64,000 bases of DNA, taken from contig CAJNDS010000703.1 in assembly GCA_905221605.1 (NCBI GenBank), forward strand, positions 1 to 64,000. The letters are read 5' to 3'. The stretch comes from Symbiodinium natans. Taxonomy: Eukaryota > Sar > Dinophyceae > Suessiales > Symbiodiniaceae. Below are positions 1 to 11,569 of this stretch, one piece after another. Made by a program: the position numbers and the translations under genes. How positions within the stretch are numbered: position 1 is the stretch's first letter; each line of letters opens with the position of its first letter. The notes under the pieces are model-generated. The model was not told the origin of the DNA, did not search any database, and saw only the letters and a program-made list of their open reading frames with translations.

Positions 1-26
1 TTTTCCTTAGTTCCTACCTCACCCAG

Positions 27-725
27 GAGAAGGAGCCCGAGCTGGCCGCGCAGTTCGAGCGCGCAGCGCCGGGACAAAGCAATCAGGGGCACCTTCAGAG
101 GTTTCGGGTTTTAGGGTTTGGGGTTGACCCAGGACGCAAGAGTTTGAGCTTTGTCAATGCAGACCTGACCATACCTGACCCCTTGAGACTTGTTTGGTCG
201 GGGCGTGATGAGAACAGCGGCACGAGGACCTGGCCAAACTATTTTCCCATGCGACAAACTCGGGCGACAAACTCGGGCCGGCGTGCCGGCGAACCGACTG
301 AGACCCGCATCCACATCCCCAGTGATGTTCGATGCCGCGCAAGCCATTCTTATTAAGCCTCGATGCTGGAATCACTGCGAGGAAAGCCTTCATGGCAAGA
401 GAAGGAACAAAAACAACACCAACCCAAAGCTGCAACATGCCAACCAGATTGACTCCCAAGCAACTCGACCCGACTTCCCAAGCGTTGGAGAGGTGCTCAA
501 CAGGAAGCTGCCAGACAACTGGGACGAGTGCCTCCCCAAGCTGACTGAGGAGGATGCGGGCAAGGCCGGCACCACCCTACCTGATTGCGTGTCCGCGCTT
601 TTTCCAACAGGTAGCGAGGTAGCGTGCTAAGCTTGTGGGCCAAGAAAGCCAAGCTACGCATGTTTGGAACGTTTGGAAGACCACACTCGTTTCCCTCCGC
701 ACAGGCTACTCGCTTGCACTCCCAG
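27..725 (+). other. TKT: TKT copy 1 exons: inter-domain linker
   Basis: Three exons. 27-65 reads [13 protein letters not shown]. 493-567 reads [20 protein letters not shown] and continues DAGKA. 705-725 reads ATRLHSQ. They join as ...[15 protein letters not shown]..., matching the plant transketolase stretch ATRNLSQQNLNAL. The donors are GC (65/66), a G/GC ambiguity (567-569) and GA (725/726). The 705-725 exon is only 21 bp. Confidence 0.9.
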
Positions 726-3700
726 GACATGGGCAGCTTTTCGGAGTCCATTTGCAATCGTTCCCTCTCGAGGCATGTAAGATTTAGTAATGGAGTGCCA
801 GTGGAGCTTTCATCGCTCACAGTTCATGACAACAAACCGGCTAGTTCGGGTCTGTGCAGGATATACTTTTGACTTCAAGTAGACCGGCTTCACCACATCA
901 TCACTTTGAAGACTTTTTTGCTACGCCCTGCTGTTTGTCTTGTCATCGACACTCACAGCACACAGCCCTGGCACAGACCTGACCCAGAGAGTCCAGGTAA
1001 AGTTTGCGATCCTCTGCATGGGTACCCTACAGCGGCCGAGCAAGCCACCATGACTCCACATCCTTGTTGCGCATTTAGCTGGGTTTGTCGGCTAATCAAA
1101 GTTTACCCCAAGTCGCCCAAGTGCCTTTCCAGGACTGCCTGAACGCTATTGCCCCGGTGCTGCCGGAGTTCATGGGTGGCTCCGCCGACCTTGCGCCCTC
1201 CAACATGACCCTGATGACGTTTGCCACGAAATTCTGGTGTTGGCTTAGGGTCCATCTGGGTGCCCAGAAGGAGACTCTGAAAGGGTAAGGAGGGGATAGG
1301 AGGTGGGGTTCTCAAGCTGATTTGCTGCCGAGAGTGTTGCAGCAAGTGCGTGACGAGCTCAAAGGGTTCGCACCTCGCATCAGCTTCGCCAAGTCCTGAG
1401 CCCAAAAAGAATTTAAGGCATGTGAGGATCAAGCTAACCCCCTTAGCCCTGGACCCTAAACCCTAAGCCTCCTAAAGTCCTGGACCCTGGCTGCCTTAGC
1501 ACTATTCTTGCTTTGGGCAGTTCGTGCTGCTCCGAGGAAGTGCACTGGCGACTTCCTCAAGGACAGCTACTCTGAGAGGCCCGCGGCTCTACACCCAGAC
1601 CATGTCTCATCCAGGGGTTTGACATTTTCATTACCGGGCACAAGCCAGCCTACACTCACCTATCCTTTTCTGATGCCGCGGAGCTTGCTGGGTTTTGCTC
1701 TCGCAGTACCATCTCGACTAATAGCTCCCCAGAACTGTCACAGAATGAACCAACCATCGGTCCGAAGAGTCAGGAACTTCCGCTTCGGCATTCGTGAGTT
1801 CGGCATGGGCGCTGTGTGCAACGCCTTGTCATTGGACAAGACAGGTGCCGGAGCTGAGCTTAGCCCCTTACGTACCTATCGAGGATTCTAGGGTGGATGC
1901 CTGACTTATCCTGAGTTACCCTGGTATCGATGCGGCCATCGGTTGCAAGTAGAAGTATGGGTATGGCAATCCCGCAGTGCGTCCGGAAGCCCTCCCCCAA
2001 TGCTAAAATGCACCCCGGCCCCGAAAGGCATCATCCCCTACTGCGCCACCTTCACCATCTTCACGGACTACATGCGCTCGGCCATCCGCCCCCCTGCGTG
2101 CAAGTGCCCGTCAACGAGGGGGTAGGCCAAGCTCATGTCAACCTAAATCCTTTGATGTGCATCAGAAGCCCTGGGGCATAGATCAGAACGGCAAAGCTCC
2201 CCTGAGTGCGACCTCGGGGTCAGAAGCCTAACACCATGGATTTGGAATTTAGGACTTTGGGTTGCGCGAGGGATTGAGAATGCTCAAAAAAAAGACTTCT
2301 CCTCCAGCCCAAGCTCCCAGCCAGCTGAGGTATTGCCGCCCTTTCCCAGGCAGGCACCATCTTCGTGACCACGCACGACTCCATTGCCGTAGGCCCTGTG
2401 AGGGTTTTACGGAGTGGGGCTTGGTTTTCTTGGTTTTTTCGGGAATTCTACTAAGTTTCAGTACGGGGTGCCGGATTGAGGGTTCGCAGAGTCGCAAGAG
2501 ACCCGATGCGCGAAGAGGTCGCAAGCCCCTTGAACTTTGCAGAAGCATGAAAACGATTCACAACATTCGGCACTACCGACAAGATAGGAAGCAACTCTCA
2601 TGATGCCCCAAACTCAGAGGTATGCACAACCCAGAACATCCCTCCACCACCTTGACAGATGACAGGCGAGGATGGTCCCACGCACCAGCCCATTGAGACC
2701 ATCCCTTCCCTGCAGCTTGGTGTCGACTTGCATCAGCAGAATCATTGACGCTTTCATCCGACTCGCCTGAAGCCCACAATCCAGATGTTTGTTGACTCAC
2801 GCACATGCTCCTAGGCGACTGATCCCCGACCTGACCGCCCGGGGGCTCAGGAATTGGAAAGTCTTGAGGTTCAGTTAGGCTTAAGCGGCGCTTGTGAGGC
2901 TTGTGGTTTGAGGGACAATTCAGAGAACCCTGCGGGGCTTGTTGGGGTTAGGATTGAGGGGTTTAAGCCTTTAAGTGTTCAGGGTGTCGAGGATGTGCAT
3001 TCTCTGCCTGCGTGTGTCGTATGTAACGACCGGAGCTGGCACACCTCTGAGCAGCACATGTGCAGGTCCCGAGATCGTGTGTCATGGCTCCTTAAGGGGT
3101 TTGGCGCCGGGCTTGATGCACTTGTTTTAGCAACAGCTGGCACAGACGGGCGGAGTTTGTCCCGACTCCCGAGCCCTCAACGGGTCCCACAACACAACAG
3201 ACCCCCCCCCCTACACTACTATAACCCCTCTGAGGGAAAAGACCCTTTGGGATGTATGAACCCTGAAGGGTAGATGAACCCTAAAGGGTATATGAACCAT
3301 AAACATCTTTTAAGGGTTCATTCCCCCCGCCCCCCCCCCCCCCAAAAAAAAAACAAAAACAAGAAACAACCAAAACACACAAAACATAAACTCAAAAAGC
3401 AAGAAGAAAACAAAATTAAAACAACGAAAACAGTCGGAAGGCGGAGTCTCCGCAGCGCCAAGGTCATGCGACCAGCCGATGGCAACGAGACCGCCGGCGC
3501 CTACAAGTGCGAGCTTCGGAGGGTTTAGGGTTTAGGGGTGTAGGGGTTTATGCAGGATGCCATGCGGACACTTCGGGGTTTAGTGGTTTAGGGGTTAGGG
3601 GTTTAGGGGTTTGGGGTTGTGGGTTTTGGGTTCCGGATTTAGGGTTTAGGGTTGAGTGCAGAATTTATGGTACATTCGAGAATCTCCGAGAACTTCAGAT

Positions 3701-6700
3701 GAGGTTGCCAAGCAGCCTGGGTGTCCCAAAGAATTGCATGAAACAAAGCTTTGCTACCGAAGCACTTTCTGCAGCACAGCAAGCAAACAGGTATGGGGGC
3801 CTCACCAAGAATGGACGGAAATCTCTTCTTGCATCACAGTGGCGAGGTATGCAGTCGAGCGCTCCAAGAACGACTCCCGACCGACCATGATGGCCTTCTC
3901 CCGCCAGGCAACGTTCGTGAAACCTGTTGACACTTCAAACATCTGCAAACCCGCTTGCGGCTTCAGCGTCGGTGGAAGCTCCAATCAGAACTCCTTGAAT
4001 CAGAGCCTGGGCAAGCAGAAGCTACCTGCGCACCGCTCAATTGCAGAGGTACTCCAGGTGCTAGGGTGTGATTTTCTGAGGGAATGTCTGAGTGTGGGCA
4101 CTACAGGGATGCTTCGCAGGATTCTCTGCAAAGATTCTCTGTGGTGTTGGCAGGGGTTCTTTGGGGTGGGCGCTCCTGGATACTTTGCAAGACCTGCAGG
4201 ATTCTCTGGTGGCTCGGAAACTCGGGCCAGGTGAAGTGGGTGAGGTGAATCACTGGCGTGAAGACCGATTCGCAAAACATGGGCCCAAATCAGGCGTCGT
4301 GATTCAGACCACCCCACCGTTGATCGGTCCTTCCCAACTGTAGTAGTCTCCGCCTCCCTGCCTGTTTGAAACAGCTTCAGGGTGCGCCCAACCCAACACC
4401 CTAAACCCGAAACCCTCAACCATCAGCACCCTCAGCCCTCAACCCTCAACCCTAAACTCTAAACTCTAAACCCTTAAACCCTAAACCCAACCTAGCAAGC
4501 TTCAGCCCGACAAACCCTTGCCCCTGCTGAGAAGACCTGTCCAGGCCTGTTATATATTTCGACGCTGTAAGAAAACTTTGCTTACGACCCATGTGCGCAC
4601 GATGCACCCATCACCCGAATAGCTGGTGGCGAACCAGTACATGCACAACCTACAGCCATTCTTGAGCCAGGCACTTCCGAACCTCCCCAACTCCTCCATC
4701 GAGAACACCCTCAAGGGCCTGGGCCTTGTTCCGCTGAGCCTCGTTGTTTCTTGGAAACCCTAAACCCTAAGCCCTGAGCCCTAAACCCTAAACCCTGTTC
4801 CGGATGCACCAGCAGCCATTGCACTCTATCCCCTAGATCTGCTTCAGGCGCCTATGAGGTGGTGGAGTGCTCCGACCCAGAGGTGATCATCATTGGCACA
4901 GGCTCCGAGGTCGATCGAATGGTTTAGGGTTTAGGGTTTAGGGTTTGCTGTGATAGGGCGTAGATGCTGTGAAGGTTAGGCTTTGGAACAAGCTCGAAAG
5001 CGCTGTCCGAGGCGGCAAAGCCACCCAAACCTATTCTTTTGGGACTGGGTAGGAGAGCCACCCGACACAGGGAAGGATTTTGCAGGTTTTCAGGGGGGTC
5101 CCAGAAAAGTCCCAGAAGGGGGGTCCTGGGGAGGGGGTGATTTTTGGGTTTTCGGGCGGGGGCCTGGAGGGTAATGAGTTTAGTAAGGGACCAGTACTGA
5201 TGCCACCGGGCGCATCGTGGATGCTACCGACCTTCGAGCTGTGGGAGGCGGGCGAACGACCTGGGTGCACTTGCGCCATCGGGGTTCAAGTTTAGGGTTT
5301 AGGGCTTAGGGCTTAGCGGGCCAAGGATGCTTGGGGGGGGCCCCTTATGGGGCCAGCGGTATAGTGGGCTCTTTGTACAGACGGCCGACGGCCGGCGCTC
5401 TGACTTTGCAGGAGCTTTTGTGTCTGTAGCCAGACATGGCTCAAATCATGAAAACGTCATTCAAATCATCCAATGGTCCAACTCAAAAAATGTATACCTT
5501 CACGGGCTGCATAAGTGTGACAAAACGGTTTGCTTGTCATGGAGCAAGTCTGCGATAAAATCCAGCCGTCCGAGGCAGAATTCAAAGGCCCATGGTATGG
5601 GACTCGCTACCCCCAAGCCCTGAACCCGAAGCCCTAATTTTTTCAGTCTGCTTTCGGCCAGGTCCATGTCTGCGTCGACGCTGCCAAGTCCATGGACGCG
5701 AAGGTTGGGTGCCAAGCCTGGGAGTAGGCAAGAATGGTTTCCCTTTCACTATCATTCGTATTGCTAATCTTATTGTTACCCGCCTTATTGCTACTATTCT
5801 TGTTGCTTTGTTTATTGCTAGTATTACTATTTCTACTGTTTTTCCTATTATAGACTCAAGATGGAGATAGATGGCTTCCGGCATCAGCTCTCGGTCTTGT
5901 TATCGATTTCTGGCCCCTGTCACAAAACTCCCTGAATCCAAATAACTCCTGGTCCCGCAATAAGGGAGTGCAGGGAGGTGCTAAGATGAGCTCTCAGAAT
6001 GTGCTGTGCAGGGCAGGTACCAATTGCATGAATGCAACTGGCCAGAACCTTCTCATGCGCATACCACTCCACTTCGGAAGTGATGTGGACAGGAGAACCC
6101 GCAGGAAATAAGTAGCTACCGCAACGTCGAGGGAAGTGCTGTGAGCTTTCACCTTCGGCCAAAACTGTATTGAGGTCGGCTGCAAGAAGTGCTCAAGGTC
6201 TTGATATACCCAGAAAGCCTTTCCTAAAACCCTTCCCTTCCCGTGATCCAAGGTCCGCGTCGTGTCCATGCCCTCCGTGGAAGTCTTCCGAGCTCAGCCG
6301 GACAGCTACAAGGAGAGCCCAGAAACGCCTCTCAATTCTGTCCAAAGCCATTCCACCTTACGGTCTGTGCCCTGGACGTCAAACTCTACACCCCAGAACC
6401 CCCAACACCTCTTGCAACCGCATCGTGGACTGCCGTGGGCTTTAAGCTTCTTAAGCCCTTTAGCCTTGTTATCGGTGTAAAGGCATCATGCTTGGGTCTA
6501 CGATGATGGAGTGCGCGCCACCTGCACGGAAGATCCTGCCCATGCTAGGCTGTTGCAGTGCAGAGCCCTGCCACAGGGCAGAAGACAAGAAAGAAACCTT
6601 CTCGCGGGTTGGACTAGCAAGGGTGCTTTCAAAGACCTCTACGCAGGAGTCCATCCTTCCCAAGGGCGTCCCCACCCTGAGCGTGGAGGTGAGACGGCAC

Positions 6701-8892
6701 ATGGGGTACACGATCTTGAGCTCGGAATCTGAAGGATTGAAGAGCTCCGATGTTTCGGGAGCTGTTTCGGGCTCTATAATCGGAATATGTCGGTGTGTTC
6801 ATCCCCAGCCTCAATCCTTGTCTTAGTTGAACGAGAGCGCCAGACTCAACTCTGGCAGTCCCGCGCTTCGCGTTTTTCGGGGCGGGGCGTGTGGGTGTGC
6901 GTGTGGGTGGGAGCGCGCGTGCGCCTGCTCTCCTGCTTCACTAAGAACAAACGGTCACGCAAGGAGAAGCTGCATTACTTCGGAAGGCAATCTTGAACGC
7001 CAGGAACTATCAAAAGCTTTCGATTGTAGCTTCGCTCGTCAGAACCCACTGGCTCTAGCTCCAAAGCCATGCCCAAGTCAAAAGCTTCAGGTTCCCATCA
7101 CCCAGAGACAAGCGGAACTTAAGCCCGAAAGGCTTCCCTTCGGAAGCCTTCTATGACATGCGAAGACTGTGGTGACTTAGGTTTCAGTTCTGGGGGCTCA
7201 GGGCCCTAAACTCCCAAACCATGCATTGAGGGCTCAGGGCCACTCTCCCGAGGCGGCTGTCACTTCCGGCTGGGGCGAGTTCTCCACCGCGCAGGCGTTC
7301 GCAGCCGGGGATGAGGGGCCCGAGGGCCAAAACGGCCCGAAACCCTTGAGCCTTAAGCTCAAGGGATCTTTAGCAGTAGCAGAAGAGGGCTGCAGGGGCT
7401 TGAAAGTCCCGAGATGATTAGCGAACCCCAAGCCGCCTCAGCCCTGCACCGCCCTGAAGCATTAATTTTAGGAATAGTATGTATACCATTGAAGTTGTTA
7501 ATACTATTTATATGATTAATATTACTATTATGAGCACGATTCTTATAAATATTTCCAGGTGGGCATCAACGTCTTTGGCGCTTCCGCACCGGGGGGCACC
7601 TGCCTGGAGAAGTTTGGCTTCACGGCACCTGGGCGGCTGCAGGAGATGTCGGACAGTTCTTCTAGTTCCTAAAACCCCTAAACCCGGACCTCTATGTAAA
7701 CCTTCACTCAATCTCAGAGCTTGGGCTCAGGGGCTCATGGCATGAAAGTTAGCACAACTCAAGCTAAAGCTTGGCACACCCAGACCTGTGGACGGAGAGC
7801 TGTCGCATGGCCTGGAGGGAGTCAGCATTGGAACTTTGCCTTTGCACTTCAGCCTTCATCCTCAGGATAGGTTTGACACATGTTCTGTTTGTGGCTTGAA
7901 ACGCCACCTAAGTTATCTCATCCTAATTTCCGAAACGCTGGCTGTCTCAACACGCGCCGATGCACTCTCAACATAGCCCCGCCGTGGTATCCCTCGGCGT
8001 GTTCAAGTTTTTAGGGGGAGAGGGAGCAGCAACCAGACCTCAATTTCTCAAAATTTCGGATTCAGAGTGACAATCAATGCTGCAAGCAACGACAGGCCTT
8101 GGCTAGGGTTTCCTTGGAGAGCGAACTGTACACCCGCAACACCTTGCTGTTGGATGAGAATATCCCTTTCAAGGAGAGGTGACAAAAAATGCAGGAGGCC
8201 AGTATTCACAGTCCAAAACAACAGCTAGGGCCGGAGGCTTTGGATTGTAAGCGTTTTTTATTGCAAGGCTGAACGGTCTTAGTCAGAGAGCTGTCCATAG
8301 GCTGTTGGCTCGAAAGGGTTTAGGTGAAACCGCCCAGGCAGAGAATGTCAAGGCGTGCGCAGAAAAGTCGGGCTCTGAGACGCCAGGTTCATGGTTTGCT
8401 AGTGGTTGAGAATTAAAAACTGGTTCCGTCTACTCTTGTTCTTGTCCTTGGTCATGGAAACAAGTAAGGTAGAGATTGCCCTGAGCTTCAAACCCTGGTA
8501 TTCTGACCCTTGCCTTCTTAATGATGCGAGCCCCTGAACTTTCGGCACCAGCCGCAAAGCTCTCACTTTGGATGTGTCTACGTTGGCTCTGAGTGATTTT
8601 GTAGGGCTGGGCTGGGAAGGGCGAGAAGTGAAGAGGCGAGGGAGGTGGAGGGCATGGCAGCAACATCTTCGACAAACGTTCATAAAGAGGGGCGGGCCAA
8701 TCGGTCCCAACACGAAGTCCCGGACCTGACCACCTAATTCTTCACAATGCCGTCACTGCACCCTTTGACCTTCGTGTCCCAAGACCTGAGCGCCAAGAAC
8801 GTACGTGGCAAGCCTTCAAGCCGAAAGTCAAAAACAGGTGCCTCAAGGGCGAGACGGGTGTCCTCTCCGATGGCTCTCAGGGCAAGCACTGA
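27..8892 (+). CDS. TKT: Transketolase copy 1, 3' half (21 exons, 5' end outside window)
   Basis: Transketolase transfers two-carbon ketol groups between sugar phosphates using thiamine diphosphate and Mg2+ (Calvin-Benson and pentose phosphate pathways). Exons read by homology and frame: 27-65, 493-567, 705-725, 1133-1215, 1537-1584, 1774-1844, 2028-2087, 2330-2392, 2666-2713, 2815-2836, 3463-3510, 3847-3907, 4671-4716, 4848-4909, 5662-5703, 6253-6312, 6647-6688, 7253-7294, 7559-7624, 8338-8366, 8838-8892 (stop TGA 8890-8892). Motifs in order include [57 protein letters not shown] and FGASAPGGT. The exons match exons 24-44 of copy 2 one for one. Some boundaries can slide by 1 nt, and the 2713/2815 junction is uncertain by one codon. 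No internal stop or frameshift was seen, so it is probably functional. The N-terminal half must lie upstream of the window. Confidence 0.95.
1133..3510 (+). other. TKT: TKT copy 1 exons: pyrimidine-binding (Pyr) domain
   Basis: Eight exons carry the domain that binds the aminopyrimidine of thiamine diphosphate. [20 protein letters not shown] is at 1133-1215 and [15 protein letters not shown] at 1537-1584. [20 protein letters not shown] is at 1774-1844; its Glu aligns with the conserved Glu that activates the cofactor. [20 protein letters not shown] is at 2028-2087, [20 protein letters not shown] at 2330-2392 and [15 protein letters not shown] at 2666-2713. A 22-bp microexon for LIPDLT is at 2815-2836, and [16 protein letters not shown] is at 3463-3510. 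Donor 1844/1845 is GT here but GC in copy 2. Confidence 0.93.
3847..7624 (+). other. TKT: TKT copy 1 exons: end of Pyr domain and C-terminal domain
   Basis: Eight exons: [20 protein letters not shown] (3847-3907), [16 protein letters not shown] (4671-4716), [20 protein letters not shown] (4848-4909), [14 protein letters not shown] (5662-5703), [20 protein letters not shown] (6253-6312), [14 protein letters not shown] (6647-6688), [14 protein letters not shown] (7253-7294) and [20 protein letters not shown] (7559-7624). They align with plant [31 protein letters not shown], VRVVS and RFGASAPAG. Relative to plant enzymes about four residues are missing between WGEFSTAQ and VGINVFG. Either the loop is short or a further microexon was not found. 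Confidence 0.92.
8338..8892 (+). other. TKT: TKT copy 1 terminal exons and C-terminal tail
   Basis: 8338-8366 reads AENVKACAE and ends in phase 2 (AA). 8838-8892 completes the Lys codon and gives [17 protein letters not shown] then TGA. The same two exons occur in copy 2 at 37820-37848 and 38152-38206 with synonymous changes, so this end is real. Plant and bacterial transketolases normally stop soon after the FGFTVENV-like segment, so the last ~17 residues are an extension. Confidence 0.85.
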
Positions 8893-11569
8893 GCCCTCAC
8901 AAGGCTGGCAGGGGACCCGACGAGCTTGCGAAGCAGGGTGGGGTTGAGTCTGAGTTTAGGGTGTTTGTGGACTTGTGAAGTGATTCCTGAATTGAATATG
9001 CGTTCGTCTGTTTGCGAGCTGAATTGAGGACTGTCTTGGGATTGTAATGTTTGTAGGACTTCCGTACTGGCACTCTTGCTGGCCTTCTATCGAAGTGCCG
9101 AAATCCGCAGCCTTTGCATCCAAGCGGTATCATTTACTGTTGTTGTCGGTCGTAGGTGTTGGTGTCGGGCAAGGTTGATGCTGTCGCTGCAGGTGCTTCG
9201 GCAACAGCTGCATCTAGTTATGTCTGGCTCTGCCCCTTGTGGTTGCCGTTTTTGCGTGGCAGGATTCCAGATTCGGGATTCAGTAGATTTCAGTAGCTTC
9301 GGAGTTGTTTTGGTCTCTGCGTCCCTGCTTGCAAAGAACACAAGGGGACAGTGAGCCCCGTAGCCAAGACCACAACATCCAAAAAACAAGTTGAACCTTC
9401 AGCTCCTGCCATTACGGCCTTGTAAGTAGACTTTCGGAGCCACACTTCATATCTGCCAACCCCCCTGCTGCTCCTAAAGCCTTCGTCTCTGGCGAAGGCT
9501 GCGCACCTGCGCCAGTGAGGCGCACGATGATTTCTGCTGAGCCTCTAAGTCAGCCACACTCGCTTCTGCACGACATGTGAAGGCATTTTAAAATTCAAGT
9601 TGTATGATGGCCCAAACTCCCCAAGTTCAACATCCTTATTGTGTGCAAGCTGCCTTTCGCGAAGCCCATCCCAAGCCTGTCATGTTGCATCCCGAGCCGC
9701 TCAACACCTTGCCCGTTGTGTCCATACCCCCCTGCCAGCATCGACAGGCACATCTTTAGTGCAAGACTGTAAACGCCACACCGCAATTACCATAGCTGCA
9801 CAACCCAAGTTCCCATCAGCGAGTTTGACTCCGCAGCTTTTAATGCTTTCAGTCCATTCAGTCGCTCAGACTGGATGCTGAATTCTGGGCTCGTGAAAGC
9901 GGTCTGGCCTTGTTGTGGTGAGTTAACGGATGCTGTAACGCCAAGTTCTCAAACCCCCCCCCCCCCCCCCCGAAAAAATATAATAGAGAAGCCAAAAAAA
10001 AGCAAGCACCCTGCCGTGCACCTCCTGAAGGTCCCAGGCCCTGTGAAAATCAATCCCGAACTCCGCAAAGCCTAAGCGCCCCCCCCCCCCCCCCCCCCCC
10101 CCCCCAAAACTCCGCATCCCGCATCGTAGAGACAGGGCCGAGGCGGCTTGCGCGATCCAGCTCTTGAAAGGTGAAGGCTGAAGCAAAGCCCATACGAACA
10201 CCGAGAGACTGAAAAGGGTTTTGAGTCCAGCGAGTCTTCCTCCACAAGGGGTTTCCGAAAACAGGGGTACCCTTTTTGGGCGTTCCTAGAATCAGGATTC
10301 TAGTATTTTGGGGGGGGTCCCCTATTTTCGTAAACACCGATATGAAGCCCAGGCCAACCTTTGAAAACTCTGGAACTCATCAGGATCCATTTGTTGGATT
10401 ACAATTTATAGTTGCAGACCCAACCCGCATCCTCAGCCCCAACCTTCGACAGCCCATTCTTGTTGTTGAATGCGCCTTCGGTCGTAATGACGTAATAGTT
10501 ATTTACGGGTTGGGTCAGATTCAGTCTCAAGGAATAGGCACTTCAGCATGCACCGACTTCCATGGCAGTTTTCTTCTTCAACTTTTCCCGCGTCGAGTGC
10601 TGAATGCAGGCCTGCGCAATGAAAAGGTCTACACGAGTCTGCACAAGCCAAACCAACCCTAAACCTTCAACCCAAAACCCTAATCTGACCATGGATTTTG
10701 TGCAACCAGGCTCAGCCAATGAGCTGCAACACCTACAGCGCAAACCTTAACGTCCCTAATCTTTTCATCCAAAGCCGAAGACCTGAGCCGTCAAAGAATC
10801 TGAAGCGCCCAAACTCAAGCGGTGGCGTGGAGGGTTCGGTGTTTTGGGGCTGAGGGGTTGTGCAAGCTTCGTTCGGCACCCAAGCCCTCGACCATTCAGA
10901 GGGCGGGGCTTTGGAGGTGCGGGTTTTCCGCCCCAAAGTGTTCAGTGCTTCTAATCAGAGTCTTGAGTTTGGGGCGTCCCCAAGAGCTTGTTACAGACAA
11001 ACCGCTGACACAGAACAATCCTGCTCCCGTGATCGGACCTCGTCTTAGCCCTTGAGACGCCCAAGCCCTACAGACCCATGCGCTTTCCGTGGGACCTTGG
11101 ACTCAAACCAGCATTTGGCTTCCGTAGTTTTTTCGCCTTAGTGACTCAGCTGATTCGCCATGCCGTCCACTCGGCAGCGCAACACAGCCTCTCACTCATG
11201 GGATCATATAGTTTTGAGAGCAGGTTTATGACACACGGCGTCTGCAATGATACTTGGCAGTGAGAAGGAACCTGTGCTGGACATCAGCACGGCAGCATGG
11301 GGCATCTGCCCGAAGCCTTCCGAGTCTTCAAGATATAGAGCCCCAAAACCTGGAAAGCCTAACAAGCCATCATGACAACATCAAAAACCCACAAACCCTG
11401 AGACCCCGAAGCCCCAAGGCTTCGAATGCAAATGCCCACATACACTTCCCGTCGAGCCTGTGGCCCCCAAGAGTTTTTGACTCTTGCCAACCCTGAACCT
11501 TTCTATTGGCTGAAGAACCCCCCCCCCCCCCCCAACAACAAAAACAAAAAGAAACAGCACAATTAAGAC
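8893..11569. other. Spacer between the two transketolase genes
   Basis: No exon I can support lies here. The spacer holds poly-C runs at 9956-9972 and 10079-10105, a foldback element at 10243-10344, short CCCTAAA-like fragments near 10660-10680, and a poly-C run at about 11518-11533 followed by an A-rich stretch directly before the copy 2 start codon. No TATA box or clear promoter was identified; dinoflagellate promoters generally lack one. Confidence 0.6.
10243..10344. mobile_element. Foldback MITE, family A copy 1
   Basis: A near-complete hairpin. The left arm GTTTCCGAAAACAGGGGTAC pairs with the right arm ending TATTTTCGTAAACACC. The centre is the palindrome CTAGAATCAGGATTCTAG. Its arms match copies at 29064-29185 and about 19930-20022. 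No open reading frame is present, so it is non-autonomous. It lies in the spacer between the transketolase genes. Confidence 0.7.

Noticed and set aside
5198-5270. Codon-like stretch TDATGRIVDATD in a TKT copy 1 intron
   Set aside because: The flanking exons (4848-4909 and 5662-5703) join in phase and align to plant transketolase with no gap; copy 2 has nothing similar.
8748-8803. ATG-started frame MPSLHPLTFVSQDLSAKNV as a possible first exon
   Set aside because: It lies inside the last intron of TKT copy 1, between two exons confirmed by copy 2.
9131-9230. Exon-like frame VLVSGKVDAVAAGASATAAS
   Set aside because: Lies in the inter-gene spacer; the copy 2 leader starts at 11570 without it and copy 2 has no counterpart downstream.
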